Source: Acholoe squamosa (lineage: Eukaryota; Annelida; Polychaeta; Phyllodocida; Polynoidae). Taken from it: DNA of 64,000 bases. The position numbers and the translations under genes were made by a program. Position 1 is the first letter of the stretch, and each line of letters starts with the position of its first letter. The notes beneath the pieces were generated by a model. That model did not search any database. It had not been told where the DNA came from and saw only the letters and a list, made by a program, of their open reading frames with translations. Shown here piece after piece: positions 25,142-36,993 of this stretch. Where the stretch lies: the NCBI GenBank assembly GCA_949317995.1, contig OX439038.1:2622001-2686000 (forward strand), read 5' to 3'.

Positions 25142-25447
25142 AGCTTGTAGAGGTAGGTGGGATGAGTCCCAGTCCGGGCGTATATTATTTTTCACTGTAG
25201 CTGTCTGCCATGACTGTGGGACGGGGTCAGACCAAACCAACGGCTGCCAGGCGCCGAGGTGTGTGTACCGGTGGTCTAGTGGGTAGCACATTGCGCTCAG
25301 CTTGTAGAGGTAGGTGGGATGAGTCCCAGTCCGGGCGTATATTATTTTTCACTGTAGCTGTCTGCGATGACTGCGGAACGGGTTCAGACCAAACAAACGG
25401 CTGCCGGGTGCCGAGGTGTGTGTACCGATGGTCTAGTGGTTAGCACA
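25142..25447 (+). mobile_element. tandem pair of a tRNA-derived SINE-like unit, 157 bp
   Basis: Two copies (25,142-25,298 and 25,299-25,447) differ at a handful of positions. Each contains TGGTCTAGTGGGTAGCACA, which matches a Pol III A-box as in tRNA-Glu/Asp type genes, preceded by CGAGGTGTGTGTACCG. The B-box is weak (GGGATGAGTCCC region), so Pol III competence is uncertain. The head-to-tail arrangement is unusual for SINEs and may be a tandem satellite seeded by one. Confidence 0.6.
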
Positions 25448-25505
25448 ACAATTTTTGTTTTTAAATTATATTTATTGATTTTCTATTGATTATCTATTAA
25501 TTATC

Positions 25506-25652
25506 ATGTAATGAAATAAGTAGTTAATGGATATATCATGACTGATATCCAACAATAACATGCAACTTGTGGGGCTTGGCCCCCCCGTTGCATATTATTG
25601 TTGGATATCAGTCACGCGTCATGACATATCCATTAATTACTTGTTCATTAAC
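25506..25652. repeat. palindrome (foldback MITE)
   Basis: TTAATGGATATATCATGACT and GATATCCAACAATAA on the left pair with TTATTGTTGGATATC and CATGACATATCCATTAA on the right around a C/G-rich loop (about 25,570-25,590). Total is about 147 bp with few mismatches. Confidence 0.85.
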
Positions 25653-25704
25653 ATATGAGCAGACTCTCTTCCTGCCTTCCTGTCCATGTATATATCTATT
25701 CAGA

Positions 25705-25978
25705 CCAGGAAGGCTTTTCTCAACATGGTACGACTGAACACAGCCGCTACAATATGAAACCCTCAAAATTAGAGCGAGTAATTGTATGTAATACCCTAGG
25801 ACTGCTCTGTACGATTAGCATTTAATGTAATAATTACCTAGGGTTTGATAAGTAGGGCAGTTCTAACAATGCAATTATTAGTGACCATTAGATGTAGAGA
25901 TGGAAAAGCATTGGAGTGATGGATCCTACTATGATTTGAAGGTGTCCAGTTGTACCATCTTGGGAAATGCCTTCCTGG
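25705..25978. mobile_element. MITE family M1 copy
   Basis: Ends CCAGGAAGGCTTTTCTCAA / TTGGGAAATGCCTTCCTGG are inverted repeats, and the interior matches 16,109-16,373 (shared GTAATTGTATGTAATA-type and GTGACCA-TAGATG blocks). Confidence 0.85.
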
Positions 25979-26349
25979 GCAGTTACGGAGAGTTATTTCC
26001 ATTATTGTGTAAGATCAATGAATATAGAATAACTAATAAATTGGTTTGTATTGAGTAATGCACTGACCATTAGGCAAAAGAGGACACATAGACCCAGTGA
26101 TTGTGTGCCACCTAAAATGCTTCAGGCTGAAAAGGGTCTATATCTCCTCTTTCCCATTCCCTTAGACGTGTGTGGTGCACATATGCATAGGCACCGGCAG
26201 ATTCCTCTGTGAAACTGTAATGTTGTTCTCTCCATGAATATGACCCTAGCTCTCGAAATGGCATTAAACATCTATTACTTACTCATTCACTCCACCTAAT
26301 GTTTACTCTTTATATCTTATAGTGCTATTTTTGTCCTGTGGGGTTGTCT

Positions 26350-26985
26350 TGTGTTGAGTGACAAGGTATTAACGGACAGAGTGAGTGTTGAGTGACAAGG
26401 TATTAAGGGACAAATCGAGTGTTGAGTGACAAGGTATTAACGGACAGAGTGAGTGTTGATGGACAAGGTATTAACGGACAGAGTGAGTGTTGAGTGACAA
26501 GGTATTAACGGACAGAGTGAGTGTTGAGTGACAAGGTATTAACGGACAGAGTGAGTGTTGAGTGACAAGGAATTAACGGACAGAGTGAGTGTTGAGTGAA
26601 AAGGTATTAACGGACAAATCAAGTGTTGATTGACAAGGTATTAACAGACAGAGTGAGTGTTGAGTGACAAGGTATTAACAGACAGAGTGAGTGTTGAGTG
26701 ACAAGGTATTAACAGACAGAGGGAGTGTTGAGTGACAAGGTATTAACAGACAGAGTGAGTGTTGAGTGACAAGGTATTAACGGACAGAGCGAGTGTTGAG
26801 TGACAAGGTATTAACGGACAGAGTGAGTGTTGAGTGACAAGGTATTAACAGACAGAGTGAGTGTTGAGTGACAAGGCATTAACAGACAGAGTGAGTGTTG
26901 ATTGACAAGGTATAAATGGACAAATCGAGTGTTGATTGACAAGGTACTAACGGACAGAGTGAGTGTTGAGTGACAAGTGCCAAGG
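26350..26985. repeat. minisatellite, 34 bp unit, about 18-19 copies
   Basis: The core unit GTGTTGAGTGACAAGGTATT followed by AACGGACAGAGTGA is reiterated head-to-tail from about 26,350. Variants (ACAAATCGAG, AACAGACAG) are interspersed. A relative with no spacers, so it is not CRISPR. Confidence 0.9.
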
Positions 26986-26999
26986 ATGGAAGGGGGCCT

Positions 27000-27380
27000 A
27001 TATCTCACTTCACACACCCTTCTACACTGCCCTGTGGATATGAGAGGGAATTTGTGCTGAGATAATTCCCTAGTATGGGAATTACCGGGAAGGGAGGATC
27101 CTGATACCAGATAATAGCATGGATGGAATAGGGTGTTGGAGCTAGAGGACACATCCCATGGTATTGATCGCCACCTGGTGAGGTGCTTCTGGCACATCAA
27201 GTGGTGGGGAAATAGATGCCTCAATGATTCTATCAGAACTACTCACATCTGGCAACTGACTCTATTCCACCATGGTTCTATTTGGACCTTCATCCCATTA
27301 TGCTATAAAATACATTAGACAACCGAAATAACACCTTTGGTCTGTGGAGAACAAATGATCAATACCAAAATAGATTTCTG
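27000..27380. repeat. dispersed module D1, copy 1
   Basis: A repeat of about 350 bp defined by CCTGATACCAGATAATA, GTATTGATCGCCACCTGGTG, ATGCCTCAATGATTCTATCA and CTTTGGTCTGTGGAGAACAA. Four copies occur in the window. No protein is encoded consistently across copies. Confidence 0.75.
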
Positions 27381-27384
27381 AAAC

Positions 27385-28020
27385 TAATTAGCAAATCTGC
27401 TGTTGGATGCCATTTCCCTACTCTGGAGCTGATTCTGGAGTGGTGCCGTGATCATTCCCAGCTGACAAATGATTAATCATGCTTAAGGGTTCTGATTCCT
27501 TTGTGATTATTAATGATATATATGTCTATATATAGAGGCAAGAATTCTCCTTTTTCAGACAATTTCCTGTAATCCTGAGGTAATTAATATCCATCTTTCA
27601 GTTGAATTTCTGATGGATCAAGAGGCAGTTGATTCTAGCCATAATTTGTAATGTTAAAAGCATTCATGTCTCCATGAAGTGATCAATACCTGTCAATATA
27701 TGTATAGTAACTACAGCATAATCTTGTTGGAAAATATGGAATAAGATCTTAGACAGTGGCATACAATGTCAAATCAAAAGTGACATATTATCTCAAAAGA
27801 TGTTCTTAAGTTTGAAGATTTCTTCGGAATGAGGTTTGTGCATTTCTTTTAGGTCTATTTATTCCTATCTCTTGCTGTTTTGCAATATGTAACATCACAG
27901 ATGGTTTTGACATAGAATATTTATGGACAGTTCACTAATTTAATTAAATAAAATGTTTTGCAACAGGCTCACACATGCTTGGACATACTGCACCAGCAGT
28001 ATGGCAATTGTGATTAAAAC
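27385..28020. repeat. dispersed module D2, copy 1
   Basis: Shares CTGATTCTGGAGTGGTGCC, AATCTTGTTGGAAAATAT and a TGTTTTGCA end (ACATACTGCACCAGCAGT) with 38,455-39,135 and 40,355-41,060. Each D2 copy lies downstream of related D1/D4 material. Confidence 0.75.
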
Positions 28021-29600
28021 TACCTGGTATTTACTCTGGTGCCCTGAGGTATAAACCCTCAGGGAACCACCATACAGGAAGCAGCAAAAGAGAAGTGGGA
28101 GATAACTTTACTTAAAGACTAACGCTACCCAATACACAGAAGCCACCAGGTGGCAGAAATCAGAACTCATCAGTTTAACTAATTTAATGATTTTTCTCAC
28201 CCTAACTGGACCACTTTACCTGTACATATTTTTTTAGTTCATTTCTGATCACTATACATACACGTAAGTTATTTATGTGCCGTTTAGATTCTCATAGGAT
28301 CCTATAGTTAAGGGGAAATTAATATTTTTGGAAAAATTCACAACTTTTCCCTTTCAACCGTGACCCTCCACTTCTTTTTCTTTTAAAATGGTTGTAAAGA
28401 TGTCCTTTGTATATTCAGAGAGTCTCATAGATGAATCAATAGAAGATCATTTACTATGATGCAAAATATGAAAAAAATATTTTTCCATTCATTTCTATAG
28501 TTACGGCATTTTCAATCAATTGGTCATAAAATGAAAATAATCACTGTGACAGGGATTTTTTTTTGCAAATCTTTTCTAGAAGATCTAACATTGGTCAGCC
28601 TGTAGCGTTTGTCTTTAACTCCCACTATGCCTCACTCCTTAGTATGCAGGAACTGGAAATCCTACTCACTCTTCAAGCATATGTTTTATTTTTCTAGTCT
28701 GAATTATATGCTTGAAGAGTGTCAAGTTCAGGGACATTGTTGCAGTCACTAGTGCCATCATTTGGCGCTAGGTACGAGTGTACCTGGTATTACGATATGC
28801 AGCACTGCAAGTGGGCTAGTGGTGTGCGATCCCTGTGGGGTGTTTCAGAAGCCGGACATGATAATGAACATTAAATATCTGTTTCTAAAACTGTTAGATT
28901 CTAAACTTACAACGGCAACCATTATCATCTTTTGCCAGTCATATAGTTATAGACACAGTAAGATAATGGTAATGCTTTAGAAACACATGCAGTTATAAGC
29001 CTACAATCACTATTAAAACTGCTATCATATCTCCTTATGACCGGTTGTAAACATTACCTGCTTCTGAAACACCCCAATGTGGTGATTAACACCACTCGGT
29101 ATGTGTCATAAGTTGATCTCTATGGTGAAGGCTAATCTCTATCGTGAAGGCTAATTGACGGTAGAATGTGGTCAGCGGGGGGCTCTAACTGCTAAACATT
29201 TACAGACATACTAAATGAAACTCCGTAATAGTTATACTGCTAATTCTAACTTCTCTTCTTAGGTTGAGAAAATGGATTGATCTCCCCTTTCCCACAGAGA
29301 GAAAAGTGTCTAAAGGTAACACCATTATATCATATAGGGTAATTCAAAAGGACTATCAAGTGCTTTTAATGATGTCAAAGAAATATCCATAGGGACATGG
29401 CAAAATGGCACTAAGAGCATTTGATGGTCTCTTCATTTAAAGGTGTCAGACCTTAGAACTCAGTATGGTGCCACGGTGGTAAGCGGGTAAATACTCTCAA
29501 ATGTGGAATGGTTCGAGGAGGTCCCTACCTCTGTAGTCTCTTAACACTACTAATCATGATATCATGAGCGACTCTAAATTCTCCAGTCTGAAACTATTAG
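28021..29600. repeat. dispersed module D3, copy 1
   Basis: This holds unique-looking sequence plus blocks shared with 43,081-43,925: GCTAATTGACGGTAGAATGT, CTAAACATTTAC, the TAGGTTGAGAAAATGGATTG region and the AATGTGGAATGGTTCGAGGA region. At 29,080-29,110 it also has a single unit (GATTAACACC) of the array expanded at 41,095-43,080. Confidence 0.65.
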
Positions 29601-30169
29601 ATAAGCCTAAAACATGAGGCCTAGAACAGGTTTTCAGTATTTTATATTTGATAGCATGTATTAGATACGGAGACACACTCATAATTCCCCTTTTTCTACT
29701 TTTGTTAGTCTTGGGTTACATTTTATAATTTCTATGCTTCATGGAATATCGCTGGAGTTTTACTATTGAAGAGTTATTGGTTCAGTCACCAGGAACCTCT
29801 CTCTGAGCCTTTCACACATACGCCCCACACACAAAGACCATAGGGACTGCTAATACCTTCTCTGGATCTCTCCTAACACACTTTGGTCTACAGGGAAGAG
29901 GCGATCAATATCTACAGAGAAATTTGGAATCCTTTTGCTCTCTGGTTGGCCATACTCTCCTACCTGTGACAGTCCGCATCCATTCCTTAATCCTCACCCA
30001 CATAGCCAAGTCCCAATACATCACTCCATCAACTCATCCTCAGGACCTGTACAGATACTGCTAGCATTGATCCCTCACATATTTCTAAGGGCTATGCCAG
30101 TTCATTGAGGTAGATGTTTTTAGTGTGATTCTGTCAGGAGCCCCTTTGTTGCTAGGGAAGATGCATATT
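29601..30169. other. no gene recognised
   Basis: Includes another short copy of the CACACTTTGGTCTA / GATCAATA block near 29,875. No coding signature. Confidence 0.5.
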
Positions 30170-30460
30170 ATGCTTTACATCTTTTACCTATATCTAACTA
30201 CCCATTTAGAATATACAGGATTCGTAGTAAAATAATGTGGGTCATGCATGGGATTTCTGTCGATTCTAACATCTGTAGTGGTTCGTCTTTTTGGTGAGAT
30301 GTCAAATCAAAACCACTACTGAAGAACTACGGTAGGAACTGCTATACTATGCTTTACATCTTTTACCTATACCTAACTACCCATTTAGAATATACAGGAT
30401 TCGTAGTAAAAGAATGTGGGTCATGTATAGGATTTCTATCGATTCTAACATCTATGGGTA
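30170..30460. repeat. spaced direct repeat, about 110 bp, 179 bp apart
   Basis: TATGCTTTACATCTTTTACC through CTATCGATTCTAACATCTRT occurs at about 30,170-30,280 and 30,349-30,460 with few differences. Confidence 0.8.
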
Positions 30461-30751
30461 TGGACCTCTGTCACCTACTTATAGTTGAAGTGGTAAAGGG
30501 GCAATTTGGTAGCACATTGGGATAAAAATTGAGTTCAGCGAACACAGGACCTTTACCACCATTGATCACCACTGCCCTCTATAATACATAGAGTGCAACA
30601 GTGGTGAAAGTGTTTACTCCTTAAGTGGAGCAGTGGTAATTAACAGATCTAATCCCCCCCCTACTATAGCTCACTAACATTGCAGACTAATTGTGTAGGA
30701 ACAGAGCATGTGTACATTGTTGACACATCTAACCCATTGGTATAGTATATA

Positions 30752-30845
30752 AGCAAATGTCCACGACCATTGAATATTTTTGCATCGTATTCACCGAGGT
30801 GAGATGAATGCGATGCAAGAATTTACCATGTGAGTAGACATTTGC
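30752..30845. repeat. hairpin, about 94 bp
   Basis: Outer arms GCAAATGTCCAC / GTAGACATTTGC and inner arms TTTGCATCGTATTCACC / GAGATGAATGCGATGCAA pair around a very short loop. Foldback MITE or structured RNA. Confidence 0.75.
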
Positions 30846-30879
30846 ATTTATGTCATAGTCTATGGGGTTGATTTGCTTT

Positions 30880-31850
30880 TAGATAAAGAAAAACAGCTCA
30901 GCTCCATTCAAAATCCAAGATGGCAGAACCCCATTGAATACAAGCATATTGTATCCCATGGCCCCCCATGGAATACGGCTGTTCTAGTACTAATCTATAG
31001 TAATGCTGGTATCTGTTATGACATAAGTATTAATGACTAGGAATAACACATGTAAATCCCCTCAGGTCCTCAACCTGACGATAACAAAATAAACGACTAT
31101 AGGTAGCCATGTTGAGTACCTAAGTTTGTCACCAACACCTGCACTGAGGGGTACTATCTATTCACTGTTAGCGGTATCCTTAATGGGCTAACGCCGGCTT
31201 GAGCTGGTACCCTGCAAGATAAGGACTGACAGCAGCAAGCATAATGGGTACCAGGTGTGATGTAATGCACCCTACAAATCTGCACTGAATGAAAGGAATT
31301 TTCTCATCGGTCAATAATGTGTCCCACTAGGTCGGAATAGATAAGCCAGTGTAAAGCTAAGTGCTGCAGAAAGTTCTTGATAATCATAATCGATTTGGGT
31401 CCTGAAAAATGATGACCTAAGTTTGTCCATGTTGGTATCATCAGGCTGAGGACCTATAACATTCTCAGTGTCAGCATCTCTTTCACCTTGATTGTTCTTG
31501 AATATTTGTATCTACAGCTCAGCATTAGGTACAACATTAGGCATACATGTCATTGTGCATGTTTAATGAATATAGATTGGGGCATAGATTGGCTAGTGTT
31601 GTGCAAAGTACAAAACATAGGTGGGATCGGAGAGGCTGGAGAATACCAGAACCAATGTATAGTGGTTTGTGTTTTGATGCATCATATTACTTTTTGAAGA
31701 AAGTCAATAGTAAACAAGAGGAGAAAAAGAAAAAGAGTCTTTTATTTCTAGGCTTCCTGTCATTTAATGTTAGAACCATCTCATGCGCACAAAATGGTTC
31801 AGAGGTTAACAGACCAACCCCATATGCAAAGGTCGTATATCTCTGACTAT
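30880..31850. repeat. dispersed module D4, copy 1 (with about 340 bp extra)
   Basis: This aligns with 39,225-39,890. The 39 kb copy runs straight from GCACTGAATGAAAGGAAT into the segment that is here separated by about 340 bp (31,298-31,635). That interval is therefore an insertion here or a deletion there. Confidence 0.75.
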
Positions 31851-32215
31851 GGAATATGTCTTAGAGATATTGGAGGGTGGATAGATGGATGTTCGAATGA
31901 CTGGGTGTGAGAATGTCAGAGGAGGCAGCATCCTGATATCAGATGATAACCTTAAGATAAGACGGAACGAATGGTGAGATGTACCTGAAGGAACCACATC
32001 CCAAGGTATTGATCGCCACCTGGTGAGTGGTTTTGGAACATCATTAGGTGGTGGTAGACATGCCTCAATGATTCTATCAGAATGACCCACGTCTACCCCA
32101 TGCCTTCACTCCACCCTGGTTCTGTCCTATCCTGTCTTGATCATTCCTGACACACTTTGATCTATGGCGAGCAAAGGATCAATACCAAAATAGATTTCTG
32201 AAGCTTTTGGATTCC
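31850..32215. repeat. dispersed module D1, copy 2
   Basis: Carries GGTATTGATCGCCACCTGGT and ATGCCTCAATGATTCTATCA; very close to the 39,890-40,255 copy. Confidence 0.8.
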
Positions 32216-32402
32216 CACAACCTTTGCTGTCCTCTCTACCAAGTAGGCACAGGACGTAGAGTCAACATTGAAATATTGTTGACTAACCCTGATCAATATC
32301 ATTACAGTGTTGTTTCAGTGTTCTGTACCCACTGGGTATGAACCGAATAATCATTTAGGTACCTGGTAGTGCAGCTCTCTATATTTTAAACAAGGCATGT
32401 GA

Positions 32403-32543
32403 CTTTTCAGTCTAATGTGGTGAGGAGGGTGTTGCTCCTATTGTAAAAAGAGCTGTGAGTATGTGCCCTCTTTTCTAAACAAATCGTGCCCTGCTTCACC
32501 AAGGTACTTGCACTCACCTTTTTACAATAGGAGCAACACCCTG
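32403..32543. mobile_element. inverted-repeat element, about 140 bp
   Basis: GGAGGGTGTTGCTCCTATTG on the left pairs with CAATAGGAGCAACACCCTGC on the right, extended by AAAAAG / CTTTTT. A half copy of the same left end is at 11,644. Confidence 0.8.
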
Positions 32544-32647
32544 CTGATCAATATCATTACAGTCTTGTTTCAGTGTTCTGTACCCACTGGGTATGAACGT
32601 TCTTGGTCAATCTCCAGTCCTACAACTGAATAATCATTTAGTTTATT

Positions 32648-32893
32648 CAGGGTATTTTTCAAGACAGTGGGGCTAGACACAGCTACTATGATTTGACACC
32701 TTAAAAATTAGAGCAGGTGATCATAGGTAAAATGCTATGACTGCTCAATGCAATCGACACTTAAAATCGTAATTACATAGAGTTTCAGCAGGGTAGTTGT
32801 ACCAGTGCAATCATTAGTGACCACTAGAAGCATGGCAATAATAGCATTTGAGTGGGATATTGCACTATGACTTGGAGGAGTCCAGTCTTCCTA
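32648..32893. mobile_element. decayed MITE family M1 copy
   Basis: The interior matches 16,109-16,373 (AATTACATAGNGTTT, GTGACCACTAGA); the ends are degraded (GGGTATTTTTCAAGACAGTG; GTCCAGTCTTCC). Confidence 0.65.
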
Positions 32894-33039
32894 TAAGAAG
32901 TCGTACAGCTTAAAGAGAGACGACAGATTCTGCCTCCTTTTTACATACATTATCCATGTACAGCTGCGCAGAAAAATGTGCAGTAAACCAGTTTTAAAAG
33001 GCCGCCATCCACCTCAACTATTTACACATGTATACTCCC

Positions 33040-33655
33040 AGACACTGCGCTGTTGGAGCACTTTGCTCTCAGGAACCAGTCCCTTCTGGTGAGGGAAACG
33101 GTTGAAAGTCAATTGCCCCTATATGGTCCCTATAGCAGCCATATAGCATCCATATACAACTCTTCCCTGCCTTTGATTGAAGCACGTCTCACCCAACAAT
33201 ACTGAAACCCATCCTCTTCACAGATCATGACAGGCAATGCTGCAAGGAAAGAGAGCGTGCTTCAAATTTTACACATACACACACCCATTACGGTGTTTGA
33301 GCACTTTACTATCAGGAACTGGTCTACTAGTGAGAGACAGAAACTATTCAATGTCAAAACATATTGTTAATTGTGCTGGGATATGATTAGTGACATTTTA
33401 GAGGGGATACTATGCTTACTAAAGTAAAACAGTTCTGGATTTCTTTAACTTACAAGACTGCTTACAGAGAGCTAACCATTTGTCATAGTTAGTGAGATCC
33501 TATTCCTGTATCAAGGCTCATAATTCAGCCTGCATTTTAGCGTTGCATATTCTAACAAAACACACATTGCATTTATAATGAATAAACAATGAAGCATTTG
33601 AGTTAATTGTGTTGCCAGATGCATCAGATAGGCATGCTGCTTTTGTCTATACTGA
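33040..33655. repeat. dispersed repeats related to 16.4/17.1 kb and 18.1 kb
   Basis: 33,040-33,320 relates to the 16,395/17,140 pair. 33,455-33,655 is the left half of the paralogue of the sequence the LINE inserted into. Confidence 0.65.
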
Positions 33656-34010
33656 TCAGAGGCGTAGGAAGCAAATCCTCATTGGGAGTGCCCAGGGAAG
33701 GCATTATCGCGACCACCTTGAATTGTCGGCTGATGCGGGATGGCGTCTATATAATGCGTATATAGAATTCATATAGAAAAGTAATTTTTGGTAAATTTTG
33801 GATCTGACTTTAGGCTCAGACCCCCATTTTCCCTATGACATCACCATAATAATCTAATTTGAGATGTAAAGTTTTAGCTTCTTTTCCATTGTGTTTATGA
33901 GTTCTTGGAAAATTGGGGGGGGGGGGCCCAGACATACTCAGGCCCCACCTCCTTCATGATTGGGGGGGGCCCAGGCCCCCCTGGCCCCCCCTTTTCCTAC
34001 GCCCCTGCTG
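33656..34010. mobile_element. MITE-like insertion in the uninterrupted paralogue
   Basis: CAGAGGCGTAGGAA at the left and TTCCTACGCCCCTG at the right are inverted ends, flanked by CTGAT on both sides (candidate 5-bp target duplication). The interior has long G and C runs (33,917-33,990). It sits at nearly the same place in this paralogue at which the LINE sits in the 18-23 kb copy. Confidence 0.75.
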
Positions 34011-34500
34011 ATGCATATCTTACTAGCTATATCAGAAATATTTTATTTGATACAAAGGCAATAGGAACATCTTCTTCATGAAATCAAAGTCACAGTGATG
34101 ACTATTTGACAATGAAGTAACATTAATCATCATCTTTTTATTCATATAAGTCATTAAGATTAAAGGGGTTGCATGCTTTCGGGCCCTCTGAAAGGAAAAG
34201 GTGCAATCCTTAAAATGCCGGTGGCTGAGGTTGGGACCATGATAATGATTCGTTCTTTGATTTTTCCCTTTAGAAATTAACATCATGGCAGCCAGAAAGG
34301 ATCATCCAATTTCCTGGTGTGTATGCTTCTTTAGGCAAGCCTTTTAACAATTTACAGTGTCCACCTCTGTAAATTTCAGAACATAGACATTTTAATCCAA
34401 TGATACCTCAAAGTCAATTATAGGATTTCTTTCCTTTAACTATTCCTACTCATCTCATATGGGTTTTATATTGATGTAGCAATAAATTATATATACATGT
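34011..34500. repeat. right half of paralogue plus third 204-bp unit
   Basis: 34,011-34,200 matches 23,409-23,640; 34,290-34,500 matches the 24,199-24,635 duplication. Confidence 0.75.
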
Positions 34501-35063
34501 CTTTATTGGAAGAAGGTGGGGCATTAGAATTCAGGTGATGTCTCACTTCCCCAAGTATAAGCTGAAGGTAATAACTTGAACTAATACTTTTGGTCACCAA
34601 TGCATTGTTACATCATGCCTGTTGGTCGTTGCGATGCATGAATGCAGCACTGGCGAGTTACTCCCCAGGTCTATATTCATGCGTCATTGGATATTATGGA
34701 TATTACAATACACTTCTGGATGCTTGGCATGTTTCAGCAATAAAGTGCTAGTGATCAGACACGCCAATACTTAATTAGTGCATCATGACGATATTAAGAC
34801 CATGGATGAGGGGCCTGAAGGCAGAGGGAGCTACATGAATTGGAAACAGTAGATGGGAGGCTCATTTACCTAGAATGTGATGTGAATCTGATGTGCTAGA
34901 TGATGCCTCTTCCTGCCTTCCTGCTCATACATGTATGTAATCATTCAGACCTGTGCTGTGATGTGTAGCGTAGTTATCATTGTGTAAGATCAATGCCTAT
35001 AGAATGGCTGCATAGAGGGCTTAGTGATGGGTGATACACTGACCGCAGACAGTAGAGGACGCA
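34501..35063. other. no gene recognised
   Basis: AT-rich sequence without coding or RNA signature. Confidence 0.5.
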
Positions 35064-35294
35064 TAAGCTAGGGATCCACTGCCGCGAATTTCTTGCGAAT
35101 TGTACTCGTGCGTGTCTTATCGCAGAGCAGTCGCAAATATCAAAAGTTTTTAATTTCTGCGAATGTCCTCGCAGGTCACACAGACTTCGCATGTATGTTG
35201 TCGCAGCAGCTGATCCAGTAGTGGAATGTTTTCTGCGAGAACACATGCACGAGTACACTTCGCAAGAAATTCGCGGCAGTGGATCCCTAGCTAT
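35064..35294. mobile_element. palindromic MITE, 231 bp, TIRs of about 50 bp
   Basis: Ends AGCTAGGGATCCACTGCCGC / GCGGCAGTGGATCCCTAGCT are perfect inverted repeats, continuing through GAATTTCTTGCGAA / TTCGCAAGAAATTC. The interior is rich in short TCGC/GCGA motifs. No ORF crosses it convincingly. Confidence 0.9.
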
Positions 35295-35821
35295 AGACCG
35301 AGGCATTGACCATTCACTTGCCACCCGGTGAGTGCTAGCTCAAGATGTTTTGGCACATAGTGTATATACTCTTTGAAGGCTGATGGTGCACCAATGTATC
35401 AAGCTGCTTTTTCATCATGATGCATCAATACAGCCCCGGTGATGAACCTTGCTCTTTCCCCTTATACTGGCGACTTACTTGGCACAGTTACATTCAAGCA
35501 GAGTGCAAATTCTATGGCATCTTTGCAGTCCTGGAGGGTTGTCATGATACACCAATGAAATGCTGGTGACTTTACTAGTTCGCCAACCATTGGTGCATTA
35601 TGTAAGTAAACTATCTCAAAAATATGCATGCACAAGCAAGGGTTCATTTACCAATGGAATAATCAATGAATACAAACTGACATAGTAGGGGAAGGAGAGA
35701 GTGTTAACCCTTTAAGGGCAGAGCAAAAATGGTTGCTGTGACCATGGGGTCGGCCTCTGAAAAAAGTATAGTTCCTAGTGGACGAGCCCATTTTCAATTT
35801 CTATACTAATCTTATATAATG
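35295..35821. other. no gene recognised
   Basis: No coding signature. Confidence 0.5.
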
Positions 35822-35925
35822 GGCGCTGACTATAGTCAATGCTAGGCCTACCATGGTGTTGAGTATAGTCGATACTAGGCCTACCATGGTGTCGACTATA
35901 GCCGATGATAGCCCGCCATGAATGG
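35822..35925. repeat. short tandem repeat, about 34 bp, 3 copies
   Basis: CTATAGTCAATGCTAGGCCT and variants (GATACTAGGCCTACCATGG, GATGATAGCCCGCCATG) repeat three times. Confidence 0.8.
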
Positions 35926-35929
35926 AATG

Positions 35930-36260
35930 TGGTCTGTATCTCATTCCGCACACCCTTTATACTACCTGTAAATATGGGAGAGAATTCTGGATGGGAGGAA
36001 TTTGAATGAACCCTGGCCAAGATCATTCTGGGGAAGGACACCCCAATACCAGATGATACCCCTACTATGGACGGAAGGTGGAGTCGGAGAAACCCAAGTA
36101 CTGAGCACCATCTGGTGAGTGGCTCTGGCACATCATTTGGTGGAGGAAGCGGTGCCTTAGTGATTCTATCAGTATGACCCATATCTGGTAACTGCCTCTA
36201 TTCAACCCTGCTTCTATTTGTCCTGTCTCCCATATCATGTTACAGCAATACATCTGACAA
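35930..36260. repeat. dispersed module D1, copy 3 (most diverged)
   Basis: Carries AATACCAGATGATACC, CACCATCTGGTGAGTGG and GATTCTATCAGTATGACC. Confidence 0.7.
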
Positions 36261-36724
36261 CTGGAATACAGTGCTCTTTTTATCTTGAGATTCAATCCAG
36301 GAAAATGAGTTTGTAATTCAAAACTAATTTCAGTACACAGAAACTCAGATGTAAGCTCCTTTATTAGGGATGATGGTAAAAAAACAGATTTGGGTGCAGT
36401 TCCACTTCTGCATCAGTCCAAAAATAAGTTGATCACTGCTTGGTCTTCTAAGTTCATATTTCCTCTGTGTGATTAATATATTCTCCTAGTCAAAGTTCTC
36501 TGTGAGTCACTAGGAAAGTTCTTCATTATAAAACTGTGGGCTAAATGAATCCCAGTAGATTCCCTGCTCCATATACCAATGCACAGGGCAGGCTTTGATA
36601 TCATTGAACTAATCTCTTAGCCAAGTTTCTCCATTATGAAACTGTTGAGTTCAAGAGTCCAGGGAGACCCTAGAAAGCATACACCAATACACACAGATGC
36701 ATCCACCATTGTTAGGGTCACTGC
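36261..36724. other. no gene recognised
   Basis: No coding signature. Confidence 0.5.
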
Positions 36725-36993
36725 CGGAGGTCATTTCTCAAGATGGTATGACTAGTCAGAAACCAGTATGACTTGAAACCTTCAATATCAGAGTGGGTAA
36801 TCAAAGGTAACAGACTAGGACTACTCTGTACGATCTGGACATAAGGCAGTAATTACATAGGGTTTGGTAGGGCAGTCATACCAGTGTAATTATTAGCAAC
36901 CACTAGATGCAGGGGCATATTGGCATTTAACTGAGGGATCTCAGTATGACTTAAAGGGGGTCTAGTCATACCATCTTGAGAAATGCCTTCCAG
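36725..36993. mobile_element. MITE family M1 copy
   Basis: Ends GGTCATTTCTCAAGATGGTA / TACCATCTTGAGAAATGCC, interior close to 16,109-16,373. This is the best preserved pair of ends. Confidence 0.9.

Noticed and set aside
26350-26985. CRISPR-like array
   Set aside because: The repeats are contiguous with no unique spacers and the genome is eukaryotic; it is a minisatellite.
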